A DNA stretch of 44,603 nt from Paramuribaculum sp. (GTDB taxonomy: Bacteria > Bacteroidota > Bacteroidia > Bacteroidales > Muribaculaceae), in assembly GCA_029060545.1 (NCBI GenBank), contig JAIDTT010000017.1:1-44603 (forward strand), written 5' to 3'. A program made the position numbers and the translations under genes. Below are positions 25,236 to 34,454 of the stretch, piece by piece. The notes beneath the pieces are model-generated. The model saw nothing but the letters and a program-made list of their open reading frames with translations. It did not search any database and was not told where the DNA came from. Within the stretch, counting starts at the first letter, position 1. Each line of letters opens with the position of its first letter.

Positions 25236-26555
25236 ATGACAACCAATCAAAAACCGAACTACACATTACCTATCATAGTAATGTTTTTCCTGTTCGCGAT
25301 GATCTCATTCGTGACCGGATTCCAGAATCCCTTTGGCGTAATCCTTAAAGAGCAGCTCGGCCTCTCCGCACTCCAGTCGCAGCTCGGCAACGCCGCCAAC
25401 TTTATCGCCTACGCATTCATGGGTCTGCCCGCAGGTATGATCCTCCAGAAGAAAGGCTACAAATTCTCGGCCATCGCTGCCGTACTCGTAGGCCTCGTAG
25501 GTGTAGTCTTCATGTTTATCTCGAGCTTGCTCGATGGCGACGACCTCATCTTTTGCGTTTACCTCGTGGGCGCATTCATCGCAGGCTTCTCCATGTGTAT
25601 GCTCAACACCGTGGTCAACCCCATGCTCAACACCCTCGGCGGTGGCGGCAAGAAGGGCAATCAGCTCCTTCAGTTCGGTGGTGCCACCAACTCTCTGGCT
25701 GCTACCATCTGCCCCGTGCTCGTAGGCTATCTCATGGGTGGCTCGCTCCAGGGCCTCACCCTCGTTAAAGCCCAGCCCGCACTCTGGGTAGCCATGGGTA
25801 TCTTCGCCATCGCACTCGTAGTGCTCCTCCTCTCCAAGCTCCCCGAGCCCATCCTCGAAGAGCTCCGCAACGCTCCCAAGAAGCAGGAGAAGCCCTCGCT
25901 CAGCGGTGCCCTCAAGTTTAGCCACTACGTAGGTGGCGTCATCGCCATCTTCCTCTATGTAGGTATCGAAGTTGGTATCCCCAGCATTGCCAACCTCTAT
26001 ATGACCAACGATCTCCATATCGACACCGCTCTCGCCGGTTCGCTCGTAGGCGCCTACTGGTTCCTCATGCTTATCGGCCGTCTCGTAGGCGGTTCGCTTG
26101 GCAACGTGCTTTCGCCCAAGATGATGCTCGTCATCGTGTCCGCAGTTGCTCTTGTGCTCCTGCTTGGCGCAATCTTCCTCAGCCCCGAAGTCACAGTCAC
26201 CGTGCCCTTCCTTGATGCTGAAGCACCCCTCAATATCTTTATGCTCATCCTCTGCGGCCTCTGCACATCCGTAATGTGGGGCGGCATCTTCAACCTCGCC
26301 GTAGAAGGCCTCGGCAAATACACTGCCGTAGCATCCGGCTTCTTCATGGTGATGGTATGTGGCGGTGGTATCCTCCCCCTCATCCAGGGATGGGTAGCCG
26401 ACCTCACCGGCTCCTACCTCGTAAGCTACTGGGTACTCTTCGTAGCCACAGCCTATCTCCTCTATTACGCCCTGATCGGCTCCCGTGTCACCAAGCGCGA
26501 CGCTTCTGCCGAAGTAATTGAAGAAGAAATCAAACAAGGCGTGATGGAAGATTAA
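25236..26555 (+). CDS. FHS-family sugar permease (FucP/GluP-like MFS)
   Basis: A 439-residue major-facilitator transporter of the fucose-galactose-glucose:H+ symporter type, in the inner membrane. Twelve hydrophobic segments are visible, starting with YTLPIIVMFFLFAMISFVTG and the FHS-type QNPFGVILKEQLGLSALQSQ. Family motifs include GLPAGMILQKKGYKFSA between the second and third helices, NPMLNTLGGGGKKGNQLLQF and GAYWFLMLIGRLVGG in the second half. Codons are very strongly biased (mostly C-ending), which marks high expression and creates long false frames on the other strand. The exact sugar cannot be told; glucose, galactose, fucose or N-acetylglucosamine are possible. A strong terminator follows. 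Confidence 0.88.
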   Translation: MTTNQKPNYTLPIIVMFFLFAMISFVTGFQNPFGVILKEQLGLSALQSQLGNAANFIAYAFMGLPAGMILQKKGYKFSAIAAVLVGLVGVVFMFISSLLDGDDLIFCVYLVGAFIAGFSMCMLNTVVNPMLNTLGGGGKKGNQLLQFGGATNSLAATICPVLVGYLMGGSLQGLTLVKAQPALWVAMGIFAIALVVLLLSKLPEPILEELRNAPKKQEKPSLSGALKFSHYVGGVIAIFLYVGIEVGIPSIANLYMTNDLHIDTALAGSLVGAYWFLMLIGRLVGGSLGNVLSPKMMLVIVSAVALVLLLGAIFLSPEVTVTVPFLDAEAPLNIFMLILCGLCTSVMWGGIFNLAVEGLGKYTAVASGFFMVMVCGGGILPLIQGWVADLTGSYLVSYWVLFVATAYLLYYALIGSRVTKRDASAEVIEEEIKQGVMED

Positions 26556-26583
26556 TCCTCCGACACTCAGTAAGTTTAAGTAT

Positions 26584-26623
26584 AAAGATGCCGTGCGACT
26601 CCAAATCCACGGCATCTTTTTTT
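26584..26623 (+). terminator. Intrinsic terminator after the sugar permease gene
   Basis: AAAGATGCCGTG (26584-26595) pairs perfectly with CACGGCATCTTT (26608-26619), followed by a run of seven T (26617-26623). Confidence 0.92.
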
Positions 26624-26632
26624 GCTCTAACT

Positions 26633-26664
26633 TTTGCCAAAGTGCACCCCTTTAAGTACTTTTG
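26633..26664 (+). promoter_or_regulatory. Transketolase promoter
   Basis: The -33 TTTG (26633-26636) and the -7 TACTTTTG (26657-26664) are 20 bases apart. This is one of the best promoter matches in the window. It starts right after the permease terminator, so the two genes are separate transcripts. Confidence 0.75.
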
Positions 26665-26716
26665 TATTAAATTTCGTTGCTCAAGCAGTGGCGACACTAT
26701 AAACCAATACAAAGTC

Positions 26717-28747
26717 ATGGACAAGAAACTTATGGATTCGGCTGCCGACAATATCCGAGTACTCGCAGCCTCGATGGTAGAAAAAGCCAAATCAGGCCAT
26801 CCCGGTGGCGCAATGGGAGGTGCCGACTTTATCAACGTACTTTACAGCAAGTTCCTTGTCACAGACCCTAACGATCCCCTCTGGATCTCGCGCGATCGCT
26901 TCTTTCTTGATCCCGGCCACATGTCGCCCATGCTCTACAGCGTGCTTGCCCTCTGCGGTTACTACACCATCGAGGAACTGCAGCAATTCCGCCAGTGGGG
27001 TAGTGTCACTCCGGGCCATCCCGAGCTCGACCCCAAGCGCGGTGTAGAAAACACCTCCGGTCCCCTCGGCCAAGGCCACACCATGGCCGTAGGCGCAGCT
27101 ATCGCCGAGCGTTTCCTTGCAACACGCTTCTCTGAAGTTTGGGCTCACAAGACCTATGCGTTTATCTCCGATGGCGGCATACAGGAGGAAATTTCCCAAG
27201 GCGCAGGTCGCATCGCCGGCTATCTCGGATTGAGTAACCTCATAATGTTCTACGACAGCAACCGTGTGCAGCTTTCCACCAACGTCGACGCCGTCGACAC
27301 CGAAGACTGCGCTGCAAAATATCGCGCATGGCACTGGAACGTGCTCGAAGTCGACGGCACCGATCCCGTAGCCATCGCCGACGCACTCGAAGCAGCCCGT
27401 GCCGAGCAGCACCGCCCCACACTCATCATCGGCAACACCGTGATGGGTCGCGGAGCCGTCACCGCCGAGGGCGAAAATTACGAAGGCCAGTGCTCCACCC
27501 ATGGTCAGCCCCTCAGCAAGTCGGGCGCCGATTATGCCGCCACAGTGCGCAATCTTGGTGGTGATCCCGAAAATCCCTGGTTGCTGCGTCCCGAAGTAGT
27601 GGCGCTCTATGCCGACCGCCGTGCCGAGCTTGAGAAGATCGTAGCCGAGCGCCGTGCCGAGCAAGCCGAATGGGAGAAACAGCATCCCGACGCAGCCGCA
27701 GAGCTCCGCGGGTTCATCGAAGGCCGTCTCCCCGAGATCGACTACTCCGCCATCGTACATAAAGCCAATGTGGCTACCCGCACTGCATCGGCCGACGTTC
27801 TCGCCGTACTCTCCGAGAAAGTAAAGAATATGATCGTATCGAGCGCCGACCTTGCCAACTCCGACAAGACCGACGCCTTCCTCCGCCATACCCACGCCCT
27901 CACCCACGGCGACTTCTCCGGAGCATTCCTCCACGCAGGTGTGAGCGAACTCACCATGGCTTCGATTATGAATGGCATCGTGCTCCACGGAGGTATGCTC
28001 GCCGCCTGCGGCACCTTCTTCGTATTCTCCGATTATATGAAGCCCGCCGTGCGCATGGCAGCCCTGATGGAGCTCCCCGTGAAATACGTATGGTCGCACG
28101 ACGCATTCCGCGTCGGTGAAGATGGCCCCACCCATGAGCCCATCGAGCAGGAAGCGCAGATACGCCTTATGGAGCAAATACGCAACTTCGCCGGACGCCG
28201 CTCTGTGATGGTACTCCGCCCTGCGGACGCCGCCGAGGCCACCATCGCCTGGAAGATGGCTATGGACAATTGCTATACACCCACAGCGCTCATATTTACC
28301 CGTCAGGACGTGCCAGACCTGCCCACCGTCACCGGTTCGCGCTACGAAGAAGCCAAGGGAATGCTTCGCGGCGGTTACGTAGTGGTTGACTGTCCTGAGC
28401 CCAAGGTCACACTTGTCGGCAACGGTTCGGAAGTAGCCCTTCTCTGTCAGGTAGCCGAGTTGCTCGAGCAGGAAGGCATCTGCGCACGCGTAGTGTCCGT
28501 GCCCTCTGTCGGTATCTTCGAAGATCAGGATGCCGAATATCGTCATAGCGTCATCCCGCAAGGCGTTCCCACCTTCGGTCTCACAGCCGGACTTCCCTCT
28601 ACCCTCGCTCCCGTAGTCGGAGCCACTGGTATGGTCTACGGTATGGAGCGTTTCGGAGCATCAGCCCCCTACAAGGTCCTCGATGAGAAATTCGGCTACA
28701 CCCCGGCCAACATCTTAGCCGTGGTCAAAGCCTTCATTGGTGCTTGA
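26717..28747 (+). CDS. tkt: Transketolase
   Basis: A 676-residue thiamine-diphosphate enzyme that moves two-carbon units between ketose and aldose phosphates in the pentose phosphate pathway. Motifs: KAKSGHPGGAMGGADF at the N-terminus; HPELDPKRGVENTSGPLGQG; the cofactor loop ISDGGIQEEISQGAG (SDG where many relatives have GDG) followed by the Asn of FYDSNRVQLS; the pyrimidine domain with FFVFSDYMKPAVRMAALM and HDAFRVGEDGPTHEPIEQ; and the C-terminal VRVVSVPS-type fold. The ATG at 26717 follows the promoter at 26657; earlier in-frame starts would lie in the leader. The glucosaminidase gene begins 17 bases after the stop and is probably read through. Confidence 0.95.
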   Translation: MDKKLMDSAADNIRVLAASMVEKAKSGHPGGAMGGADFINVLYSKFLVTDPNDPLWISRDRFFLDPGHMSPMLYSVLALCGYYTIEELQQFRQWGSVTPGHPELDPKRGVENTSGPLGQGHTMAVGAAIAERFLATRFSEVWAHKTYAFISDGGIQEEISQGAGRIAGYLGLSNLIMFYDSNRVQLSTNVDAVDTEDCAAKYRAWHWNVLEVDGTDPVAIADALEAARAEQHRPTLIIGNTVMGRGAVTAEGENYEGQCSTHGQPLSKSGADYAATVRNLGGDPENPWLLRPEVVALYADRRAELEKIVAERRAEQAEWEKQHPDAAAELRGFIEGRLPEIDYSAIVHKANVATRTASADVLAVLSEKVKNMIVSSADLANSDKTDAFLRHTHALTHGDFSGAFLHAGVSELTMASIMNGIVLHGGMLAACGTFFVFSDYMKPAVRMAALMELPVKYVWSHDAFRVGEDGPTHEPIEQEAQIRLMEQIRNFAGRRSVMVLRPADAAEATIAWKMAMDNCYTPTALIFTRQDVPDLPTVTGSRYEEAKGMLRGGYVVVDCPEPKVTLVGNGSEVALLCQVAELLEQEGICARVVSVPSVGIFEDQDAEYRHSVIPQGVPTFGLTAGLPSTLAPVVGATGMVYGMERFGASAPYKVLDEKFGYTPANILAVVKAFIGA

Positions 28748-28764
28748 TTACACCGCTTCCGGTA

Positions 28765-30906
28765 ATGAACCGCTTTATCGTCGCACTATTGCTTGCGGCC
28801 ATAGCAGTTGCAGCCCGCGCATCGTCCCCACTTCCGGGACTTATGGAGCGTATATCCCCCGGGCTCTCGCAGAAGATTGAGATCCGTATTGCGCCGGGCG
28901 ATTCCACCGATTGGTTCATTCTTGCAAGAGCCGGCGACAAGCCGCTCATCCTCGCCAATAGCAATCTCTCGGCAGCCGCAGGCCTCTTCCATTACCTATC
29001 CGACTATTGTCACGCACGCCCCGGGTGGATGCAGCCGCGCATCGATCTGCCGGCCGAACTACCACTCGTCACTGAGCCGGTAGCTCACCGTTGCTGTGCG
29101 GATCTCCGCTATTACCTCAACTACTGCACCTACTCTTATTCGATGCCATTCTGGAGCTGGGAGCGCTGGCAGCAGGAAATCGACTGGATGGCACTTCACG
29201 GCATCAATATGCCGCTGGCTATTGAAGGCACCGCTACCGTATGGCGCAACACCCTCCGCCGCCTCGGCTATCCCGAAGAATCCATAGATCGGTTCGTGGC
29301 CGGACCTGCCTTTCAGGCATGGTGGCTGATGAACAATCTCGAAGGATGGGGTGGCCCCGTATCTGAGGCCTACTATGAGCGGCAGTCATCTCTACAGCAA
29401 CGCATTCTCGCCGAAATGCGCGCATGGGGTATGGAGCCCGTACTACCCGGCTATTCCGGTATGATACCCCACGATGCCACCTCTACACTCGGTATACCTA
29501 CGGCCGACGGCGGTAGTTGGCTCGGCTTTACAAGACCCGCTGTCATTCTCCCCACATCGCCCGACTTCGACCGCGTGGCCGATATATACTACGAAGAGCA
29601 GGCACGTCTCTACGGCTCAGCCCGCTACTACAGCATGGATCCGTTCCACGAAGGAGGCTCCACCGAAGGCCTCGACCTCAATGCCTGCGGATTAGCCATT
29701 TATCAAGCGATGGAGCGTCACGCACCCGGCTCTGTTTGGCTCCTGCAGGGATGGCAGGAAAATCCTCGCAGCGCACTACTCGGATCGCTCCCCGACGGCG
29801 CCGCAATGCTCCTTGACCTTCAGGCCGAAAATGAGCCGATGTGGCGTAAGCGTACCGATATATTCAGCCGGCGTCCGTGGATCTATTGTATGCTGCTCAA
29901 CTTCGGCGGAAACGAAGGCCTTTACGGCAAGACCGATGCCCTTGTCGCAGGTTATGTGGATGCACTCGCCCAGTCGCCAACACTCTGCGGTGTAGGGTTC
30001 ACAATGGAAGCCATCGGCAATAATCCTATAATGTACGATTTGCTCACCGAGCTACCATGGATATCCGATGACGTCAAACCGGACAGCCTGATCCACGGCT
30101 ATGTGCGATCATCTTACGGCACAGCTCCCGACTCGACACTTTGCGCGTGGCGGCTCCTGATGAAGAGCGTCTACAATTCTCCCGCCGACTCATCTCAGCA
30201 GGGCACCACCGAATCGTTCTTCTGCGCCCGACCGGCTGACCGGTTGCGCCAGGCCTCTGCGTGGGCTAACGTAAAGGATTATTACGATCCGCGCGATGTG
30301 ATCCGCGCCGCCTACCTTATGCTTGCCGATGGCGATCTCCTCCATTCGCGTGATGCCTACCGATACGACGCCGTCAATACAGTCAGGCAGGCTGTCGCTG
30401 AGTGCGGTCGACTTCTACTGCCGCGCATCGACTCAGCGCGTATCGCTGGTGACAGCACTGAATACCGTCGCCTCGCCTCGGGCTTCCTCCGCCTCATCGA
30501 CCTACAGGATTCCATCACCGCCATGCACCCTGCTATGCGGCTATCAACATGGCTTGAGGAAGCGCGGGCTGCCGCACCAACGCCGGCCGATACCACACTT
30601 TGGCAGACCAATGCACTGCTGCTCATCACCACCTGGGGACCACGCGTAGCCGCAGATCAAGGCCGCCTGCGCGACTATTCCCATCGCGAATGGAGCGGAC
30701 TGCTCGGCTCTCTCTATCGTCGCAGATGGGCCACATGGTTCGATGCTCGCCTGGCCGATCTTCAGTCGTCCGAATCACCGCAGATCGACTTCTACGCCCT
30801 CGAATCCGAATGGATAGCAGATCCGCAAATCACCCGACCCGACACAACATTCTCTACCGCGCGCCTGCGCAGTCTCCTCGACTTAGCCATCACCATCATC
30901 GAATAG
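28765..30906 (+). CDS. Secreted alpha-N-acetylglucosaminidase (GH89, NAGLU-like)
   Basis: A 713-residue glycoside hydrolase family 89 enzyme. It removes terminal alpha-linked GlcNAc, found in heparan-type chains and some mucins. The signal peptide is MNRFIVALLLAAIAVAARAS. Family motifs: FWSWERWQQEIDWMALHGIN, LAIEGTATVWRNTLRRLG, YYSMDPFHEGGSTEG with Glu296 as the likely acid/base, WLLQGWQENPRSALL, LLNFGGNEGLYG, and GVGFTMEAIGNNPIMYDLL with Glu415 as the likely nucleophile (they correspond to the two catalytic Glu of human NAGLU). The ATG at 28765 is chosen over an upstream TTG because it opens the signal peptide. It is close behind transketolase and ends three bases before a convergent gene. 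No terminator separates them. Confidence 0.93.
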   Translation: MNRFIVALLLAAIAVAARASSPLPGLMERISPGLSQKIEIRIAPGDSTDWFILARAGDKPLILANSNLSAAAGLFHYLSDYCHARPGWMQPRIDLPAELPLVTEPVAHRCCADLRYYLNYCTYSYSMPFWSWERWQQEIDWMALHGINMPLAIEGTATVWRNTLRRLGYPEESIDRFVAGPAFQAWWLMNNLEGWGGPVSEAYYERQSSLQQRILAEMRAWGMEPVLPGYSGMIPHDATSTLGIPTADGGSWLGFTRPAVILPTSPDFDRVADIYYEEQARLYGSARYYSMDPFHEGGSTEGLDLNACGLAIYQAMERHAPGSVWLLQGWQENPRSALLGSLPDGAAMLLDLQAENEPMWRKRTDIFSRRPWIYCMLLNFGGNEGLYGKTDALVAGYVDALAQSPTLCGVGFTMEAIGNNPIMYDLLTELPWISDDVKPDSLIHGYVRSSYGTAPDSTLCAWRLLMKSVYNSPADSSQQGTTESFFCARPADRLRQASAWANVKDYYDPRDVIRAAYLMLADGDLLHSRDAYRYDAVNTVRQAVAECGRLLLPRIDSARIAGDSTEYRRLASGFLRLIDLQDSITAMHPAMRLSTWLEEARAAAPTPADTTLWQTNALLLITTWGPRVAADQGRLRDYSHREWSGLLGSLYRRRWATWFDARLADLQSSESPQIDFYALESEWIADPQITRPDTTFSTARLRSLLDLAITIIE

Positions 30907-30909
30907 CCC

Positions 30910-31479
30910 CTACGGCAGGCGCACGGCAAGCACTTCCGTGCCGGCGAGCGATGCCTTGAACTCCCTGCGCCGTATGAGGGGAAATTCCGCCGCCAAGGCC
31001 ACCGGCATCAGTATATCCCCGGTCTTAAGTGTAGAGTAGTGCGACAGAGCAGCGATAGCCTGCGCAGCTGCCGTCAGAGGAGAATCTATTGTTACCGAAA
31101 GCCCTTCGACATCCACCGTCACCTCACGGTCGTCGGCCGGCAGATCGATCCATCTACCCATCACCACAGCGCCGTCGAAGCATCCGCTAAGACCAGCCGG
31201 ACGGCACTGACCCTCCAGTTCCTCATGTAGCGCCAGACTGCGGGGTACCAGGGCAAGAGTCATGGCATCATAGTAGCGGCTTGCGAATTTCTGTGCTATC
31301 CCCTTGCCCAGACGGCTTATGCGGAAGGCAAGCATCACGCGTCCCGTCCAAGCCTGGTCGAAGTCGGGGAGAAAAAGCGGATGCCCGGGCCACACGATTG
31401 CCGAATCTGCTATCAGTTCGATGGCCGGCGGCAGTTCCAGAGCAGTGGCCTGTGGATGGTGAAACGCTACTACCTTCAT
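30910..31479 (-). CDS. FAH-fold protein lacking metal ligands
   Basis: A 189-residue protein that follows the layout of bacteroidal fumarylacetoacetate-hydrolase-family proteins: ADSAIVWPGHPLFLPDF, RISRLGKGIAQKFASRYYDAMT, and SHYSTLKTGDILMP. The metal-binding residues of that family are missing. The ExE pair is replaced by Arg47 and Met49 (GRVML), and the third acidic ligand by Val78 (LALVPRS). The TGTPxG loop near the C-terminus has also gone (PVALAAE). It is therefore likely an inactive relative, perhaps a binding or structural protein. The ATG overlaps the Rex stop by four bases, so the two are coupled. The alignment is from memory of the family and was not computed. Confidence 0.6.
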   Translation of the reverse strand: MKVVAFHHPQATALELPPAIELIADSAIVWPGHPLFLPDFDQAWTGRVMLAFRISRLGKGIAQKFASRYYDAMTLALVPRSLALHEELEGQCRPAGLSGCFDGAVVMGRWIDLPADDREVTVDVEGLSVTIDSPLTAAAQAIAALSHYSTLKTGDILMPVALAAEFPLIRRREFKASLAGTEVLAVRLP

Positions 31480-32132
31480 ATCCCGGTATCGTCGAGGCGG
31501 TTGTACATTACTGCCAGATCTGCGTAGATCGACGTGTTTTGTATCACGGTATTACCCTCGGTGCGGATGCGGAAGGGCGTGAAATTCCACAACGCCGGTA
31601 TTCCGGCTGCCACAGCCATATCGGCCGATGCCTGGGCGTGATCCACCGGCACGGCGATGATAGCTATTTCGGCACTATAGGCTTGCGAGATCTCCGCGAA
31701 GCGGTCGATCGGGAATACGGCCACATTCTTTAGCGTCGAACCGATTATATGAGGGTCGACATCGAAGCCGGCCACGATATTGAGGCCGAAGCGGTCAAGG
31801 CCCCTGTCGGCGATAAGTGCCGAGCCCAGCGAGCCTACGCCTATTATCACGGCATTGTGCTGGCGATGGAAGCCGAGGAAATTGCGGAGCGAACTTTCAA
31901 GAGAGATCACATCGTAGCCGATGCGTGTCTTGCCACGAAGCTGGAGTACCGACAGATCCTTGGCTATCTGCGATGCATCCACATTGATCTCTCGGGCTAT
32001 GGCCGTCGACGACACGTACTGTACGCCGTGATGGCGCAGCAGCGTCACATAGGCCAGATACCACGGCAGGCGCCGCAGCGTCGGCTCCGGTACCTGGTTT
32101 TTCGCTATATTCTGTCGGGCAATAGTCATCAT
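31476..32132 (-). CDS. rex: Redox-sensing transcriptional repressor Rex
   Basis: A 218-residue Rex protein. It senses the NADH/NAD ratio and represses fermentative or respiratory genes when NADH is low. The N-terminal winged helix has LPWYLAYVTLLRHHGVQYVS, INVDASQIAKDLSVL as recognition helix and GKTRIGYDV as wing. The Rossmann domain has AVIIGVGSLGSALI (GxGxxG) and GFDVDPHIIG. The C-terminal swapped helix is SIYADLAVMYNRL. ATG at 32132 is preferred; an upstream TTG at 32156 would add only eight residues. It is preceded by the Ig-like lipoprotein gene (41-base gap) and followed by the FAH-fold gene. PFOR, a classic NADH/ferredoxin-linked target class, is the next gene cluster upstream. Confidence 0.93.
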   Translation of the reverse strand: MMTIARQNIAKNQVPEPTLRRLPWYLAYVTLLRHHGVQYVSSTAIAREINVDASQIAKDLSVLQLRGKTRIGYDVISLESSLRNFLGFHRQHNAVIIGVGSLGSALIADRGLDRFGLNIVAGFDVDPHIIGSTLKNVAVFPIDRFAEISQAYSAEIAIIAVPVDHAQASADMAVAAGIPALWNFTPFRIRTEGNTVIQNTSIYADLAVMYNRLDDTGI

Positions 32133-32173
32133 CTGTGAGTGTTCATGATTTGTCAATAAGGGAGAGCCTACCG

Positions 32174-34246
32174 TCAGCGCAGCATACCGTTCGAACTCCG
32201 GTAGCCCGCGTTACCGCGGCCGCCGCGATTGTTGAGATTAGAGTCGCGCTGATTCTTGCGTTTGCCGAATGGGTCGTCGGGATCCACGGCCGGATTACCG
32301 AATTCGTCGTAATACTGGTCATCCTCATCTCCGTAAGGATTGTCCTGCTCGCCCTTCTTCGTCTTTGGCTTATTCTTCTTTATCTCGTTGGGCTTCTGAA
32401 GATCCACAGGTGTATCGTTGATATCCCACGCCTGCTCCACAGCCCAGTTCTTGCGTAGCTGCAGACGCTTCGGGTAGTAGTACATATCCTCCGGTATCAA
32501 GGTATCAGCCAACGAGCCGATGTCAAACTTCCCGTTGTCGTTGCGGTCTATGAACAGGCGCGCGTAGTAGTTGCCGGGCGAGATGTACGGTATCTTCACC
32601 GCCCTATTACCGCGACCGGTCACCGTGCGCACCGGTTTATCCTGTTCCGACAGAAGCTGAATCACGAAGGCCGACGTATCCACACCCTCCACATTAAACG
32701 TAAGTGTGGAGTATTCGCTCAGGTCGCGTACCGTGAATTTGGATGTGAACGGGTCATTGTGGGCACCGTATATATCCTCAAGCATCAGAGAGTCGATCGT
32801 AAGCTGGTACTCGGCGCCGGGCTCCCATTCATACGTGGCAGTATATATCAGGTGATGCATCGAATCAGCCATGGCAAACACCGGAGGGTCTATCTCCTCC
32901 CACAGCGTATCCACCTTAATGGCGAGTTTCACCACCGACGAGTCGGGCCCGTGTAGCAGAGGTTTTTCAAACTTTAGCGTCAGAGGCGAATACACATCGA
33001 GCGTAGATCCTCCACCCGATACCTTTATAGCGGGAATCGGAGGCGGAGCCACTTTAGCCGAATCATTTGCCGTAGTATCGGCATTATCTTTGGTACGGGT
33101 CTTTTTCTTCTTCGTCTTTGACGGGCGGATGTTCATACGCAGCGTATCGGTCGTGTATGAGAGCTGGTCGAGCGTATCAGTACGCAGATACGTCATGGCG
33201 ATACTCAGCGAGTCGCGACTGTATAGAGCCGAGTCGGTAATCCAGTAGTCAAGCGTATCGAGCTTGGCCGAAGCTTCTATCACTGCAAGTTCAGCCAGAT
33301 CTCTGCCATCGAACTCCGAGCCTACTATAGCGATACGGGGTAGTTCGGTGGCCGGTGCACCCATTTCGAAATGCAGTCGGTAACGCTCCGGACGCTCGTA
33401 TTTCGACAGATACTGAGCCTTGTAATTGAGATTAAACCATGTGAGCAGCACATCATCGGGATAGAAGTGCGTCACATTGCGCATCACTATCGAATCCTGC
33501 CCATTGGCATCCTTCAGCGTATCGGCTTCCTCCACCACCTTGGCGGTAGGGACGATCGGCGTAGGCCAGAAGGCGATATTCTCCGAGCGATCCCAGTGAT
33601 TGTCGCGGTTCTTGTCGTCGACAGCGAAGATATGATACTCGCCCGGTGCCAGATTGCGGATCGTGAATTGTCCCAACTTGTTGGTGCGGGTCACGCGTTC
33701 AAATGGCAGAGTCGTGATAGCCGTGTCCGACAGATTGGAATACACGCCCACCGTCATACCCTGTGCCGGTTCAAGAGTTTCCGCTTCGAGCACCATACCG
33801 GAGATGCAGAGCGAGTCGATATAGTCGCCGGTGGAGAAATAGACAGCAAAACCGTCGAGTTCATTACCCTCATTAAGATCCGATATACCGTCGGTGAAGT
33901 CGATAGTATATGTAGTGTTGGGTAGCAGCGTATCGGCCAGATCGATTCGTACGGAGTGACCTACGGCGCTGACCTTCGGAAATATCTTCTGCGCCGGCGA
34001 CACCACTACGGTATTGAGAGCATCCTTAATCTGCACATTCTCGTCAAATTGCACGATTATACGGTTGTTGCTCACATTGGTGGCACCTATCGCAGGATTG
34101 GCGCGCACAAACACCGGGGGCACTTCATCCTCGGGGCCACCCGTCGGATGGCCTATACTTGCGCACGCCGCCAGAATGTAGCAGCATATCGTCCCGATGA
34201 TCAGATGGGAGATACTTAAGTGTTGTAGAATCCTTTTCACTGTCAT
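32174..34246 (-). CDS. Ig-like (Big_5) domain lipoprotein
   Basis: A 690-residue lipoprotein. A signal with the lipobox ILAAC ends near residue 28, followed by ASIGHPTGGPEDEVPP, a start I know from conserved Bacteroidetes Ig-like lipoproteins. Residues about 45-145 form the SbsA/Big_5 Ig-like domain (ANPAIGATNVSNNRIIVQFDE, NTTYTIDFTDGISDLNEG). Further Ig-like repeats fill the middle (QFTIRNLAPGEYHIFAVDDK, TFNVEGVDTSAFVIQLLSEQ), and the C-terminus is highly charged and low in complexity (Asp, Glu, Lys, Asn). The function is unknown; an envelope or gliding-related scaffold is possible. A TTG at 34261 is an inferior start, since the ATG at 34246 fits the signal peptide. Confidence 0.8.
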   Translation of the reverse strand: MTVKRILQHLSISHLIIGTICCYILAACASIGHPTGGPEDEVPPVFVRANPAIGATNVSNNRIIVQFDENVQIKDALNTVVVSPAQKIFPKVSAVGHSVRIDLADTLLPNTTYTIDFTDGISDLNEGNELDGFAVYFSTGDYIDSLCISGMVLEAETLEPAQGMTVGVYSNLSDTAITTLPFERVTRTNKLGQFTIRNLAPGEYHIFAVDDKNRDNHWDRSENIAFWPTPIVPTAKVVEEADTLKDANGQDSIVMRNVTHFYPDDVLLTWFNLNYKAQYLSKYERPERYRLHFEMGAPATELPRIAIVGSEFDGRDLAELAVIEASAKLDTLDYWITDSALYSRDSLSIAMTYLRTDTLDQLSYTTDTLRMNIRPSKTKKKKTRTKDNADTTANDSAKVAPPPIPAIKVSGGGSTLDVYSPLTLKFEKPLLHGPDSSVVKLAIKVDTLWEEIDPPVFAMADSMHHLIYTATYEWEPGAEYQLTIDSLMLEDIYGAHNDPFTSKFTVRDLSEYSTLTFNVEGVDTSAFVIQLLSEQDKPVRTVTGRGNRAVKIPYISPGNYYARLFIDRNDNGKFDIGSLADTLIPEDMYYYPKRLQLRKNWAVEQAWDINDTPVDLQKPNEIKKNKPKTKKGEQDNPYGDEDDQYYDEFGNPAVDPDDPFGKRKNQRDSNLNNRGGRGNAGYRSSNGMLR

Positions 34247-34251
34247 AACAG

Positions 34252-34282
34252 AGGGGCGCAAAGCCCCTTCCGTACAAAATTA
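34252..34282 (-). promoter_or_regulatory. Promoter and leader hairpin of the Ig-like/rex operon
   Basis: On -, TAATTTTG (34275-34282) is a perfect -7 box 29 bases before the ATG at 34246. A small hairpin, AGGGGC-gcaaa-GCCCCT at 34252-34268, would lie at the very 5' end of the message and could protect it or tune translation. Confidence 0.55.
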
Positions 34283-34400
34283 CATCTAATAACCGAATTA
34301 CGGAATTTTTTCGCGATTTTTTCGCACTTACCTTCAGCTGTATCTCCGTTATTGAAAGGTATTAATACGGTCGGATACCGGTCTGGTGGAAAATAAAGTG

Positions 34401-34430
34401 AGGAGGCGGCGCCTGTGGGCGTCGCCTCCT
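34401..34430 (-). terminator. Terminator after the PFOR gene
   Basis: AGGAGGCGGCGC (34401-34412) pairs with GCGTCGCCTCCT (34419-34430), with one G-T wobble and a six-base loop. It is 25 bases after the PFOR stop. The T-run on - is short (CACTTTAT), so efficiency is uncertain. Confidence 0.7.
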
Positions 34431-34454
34431 TACGTTTATGGTCGGGGGATCAGA

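Noticed and set aside
25305-26615. 436-codon open frame on - opposite the sugar permease
   Set aside because: The product is an Asp/Glu/His-rich mirror of the membrane protein and has no hydrophobic or domain pattern of its own.
26792-28561. 589-codon open frame on - opposite transketolase
   Set aside because: It is antisense to an intact transketolase with all motifs; the product has no recognisable domain. Codon bias explains it.
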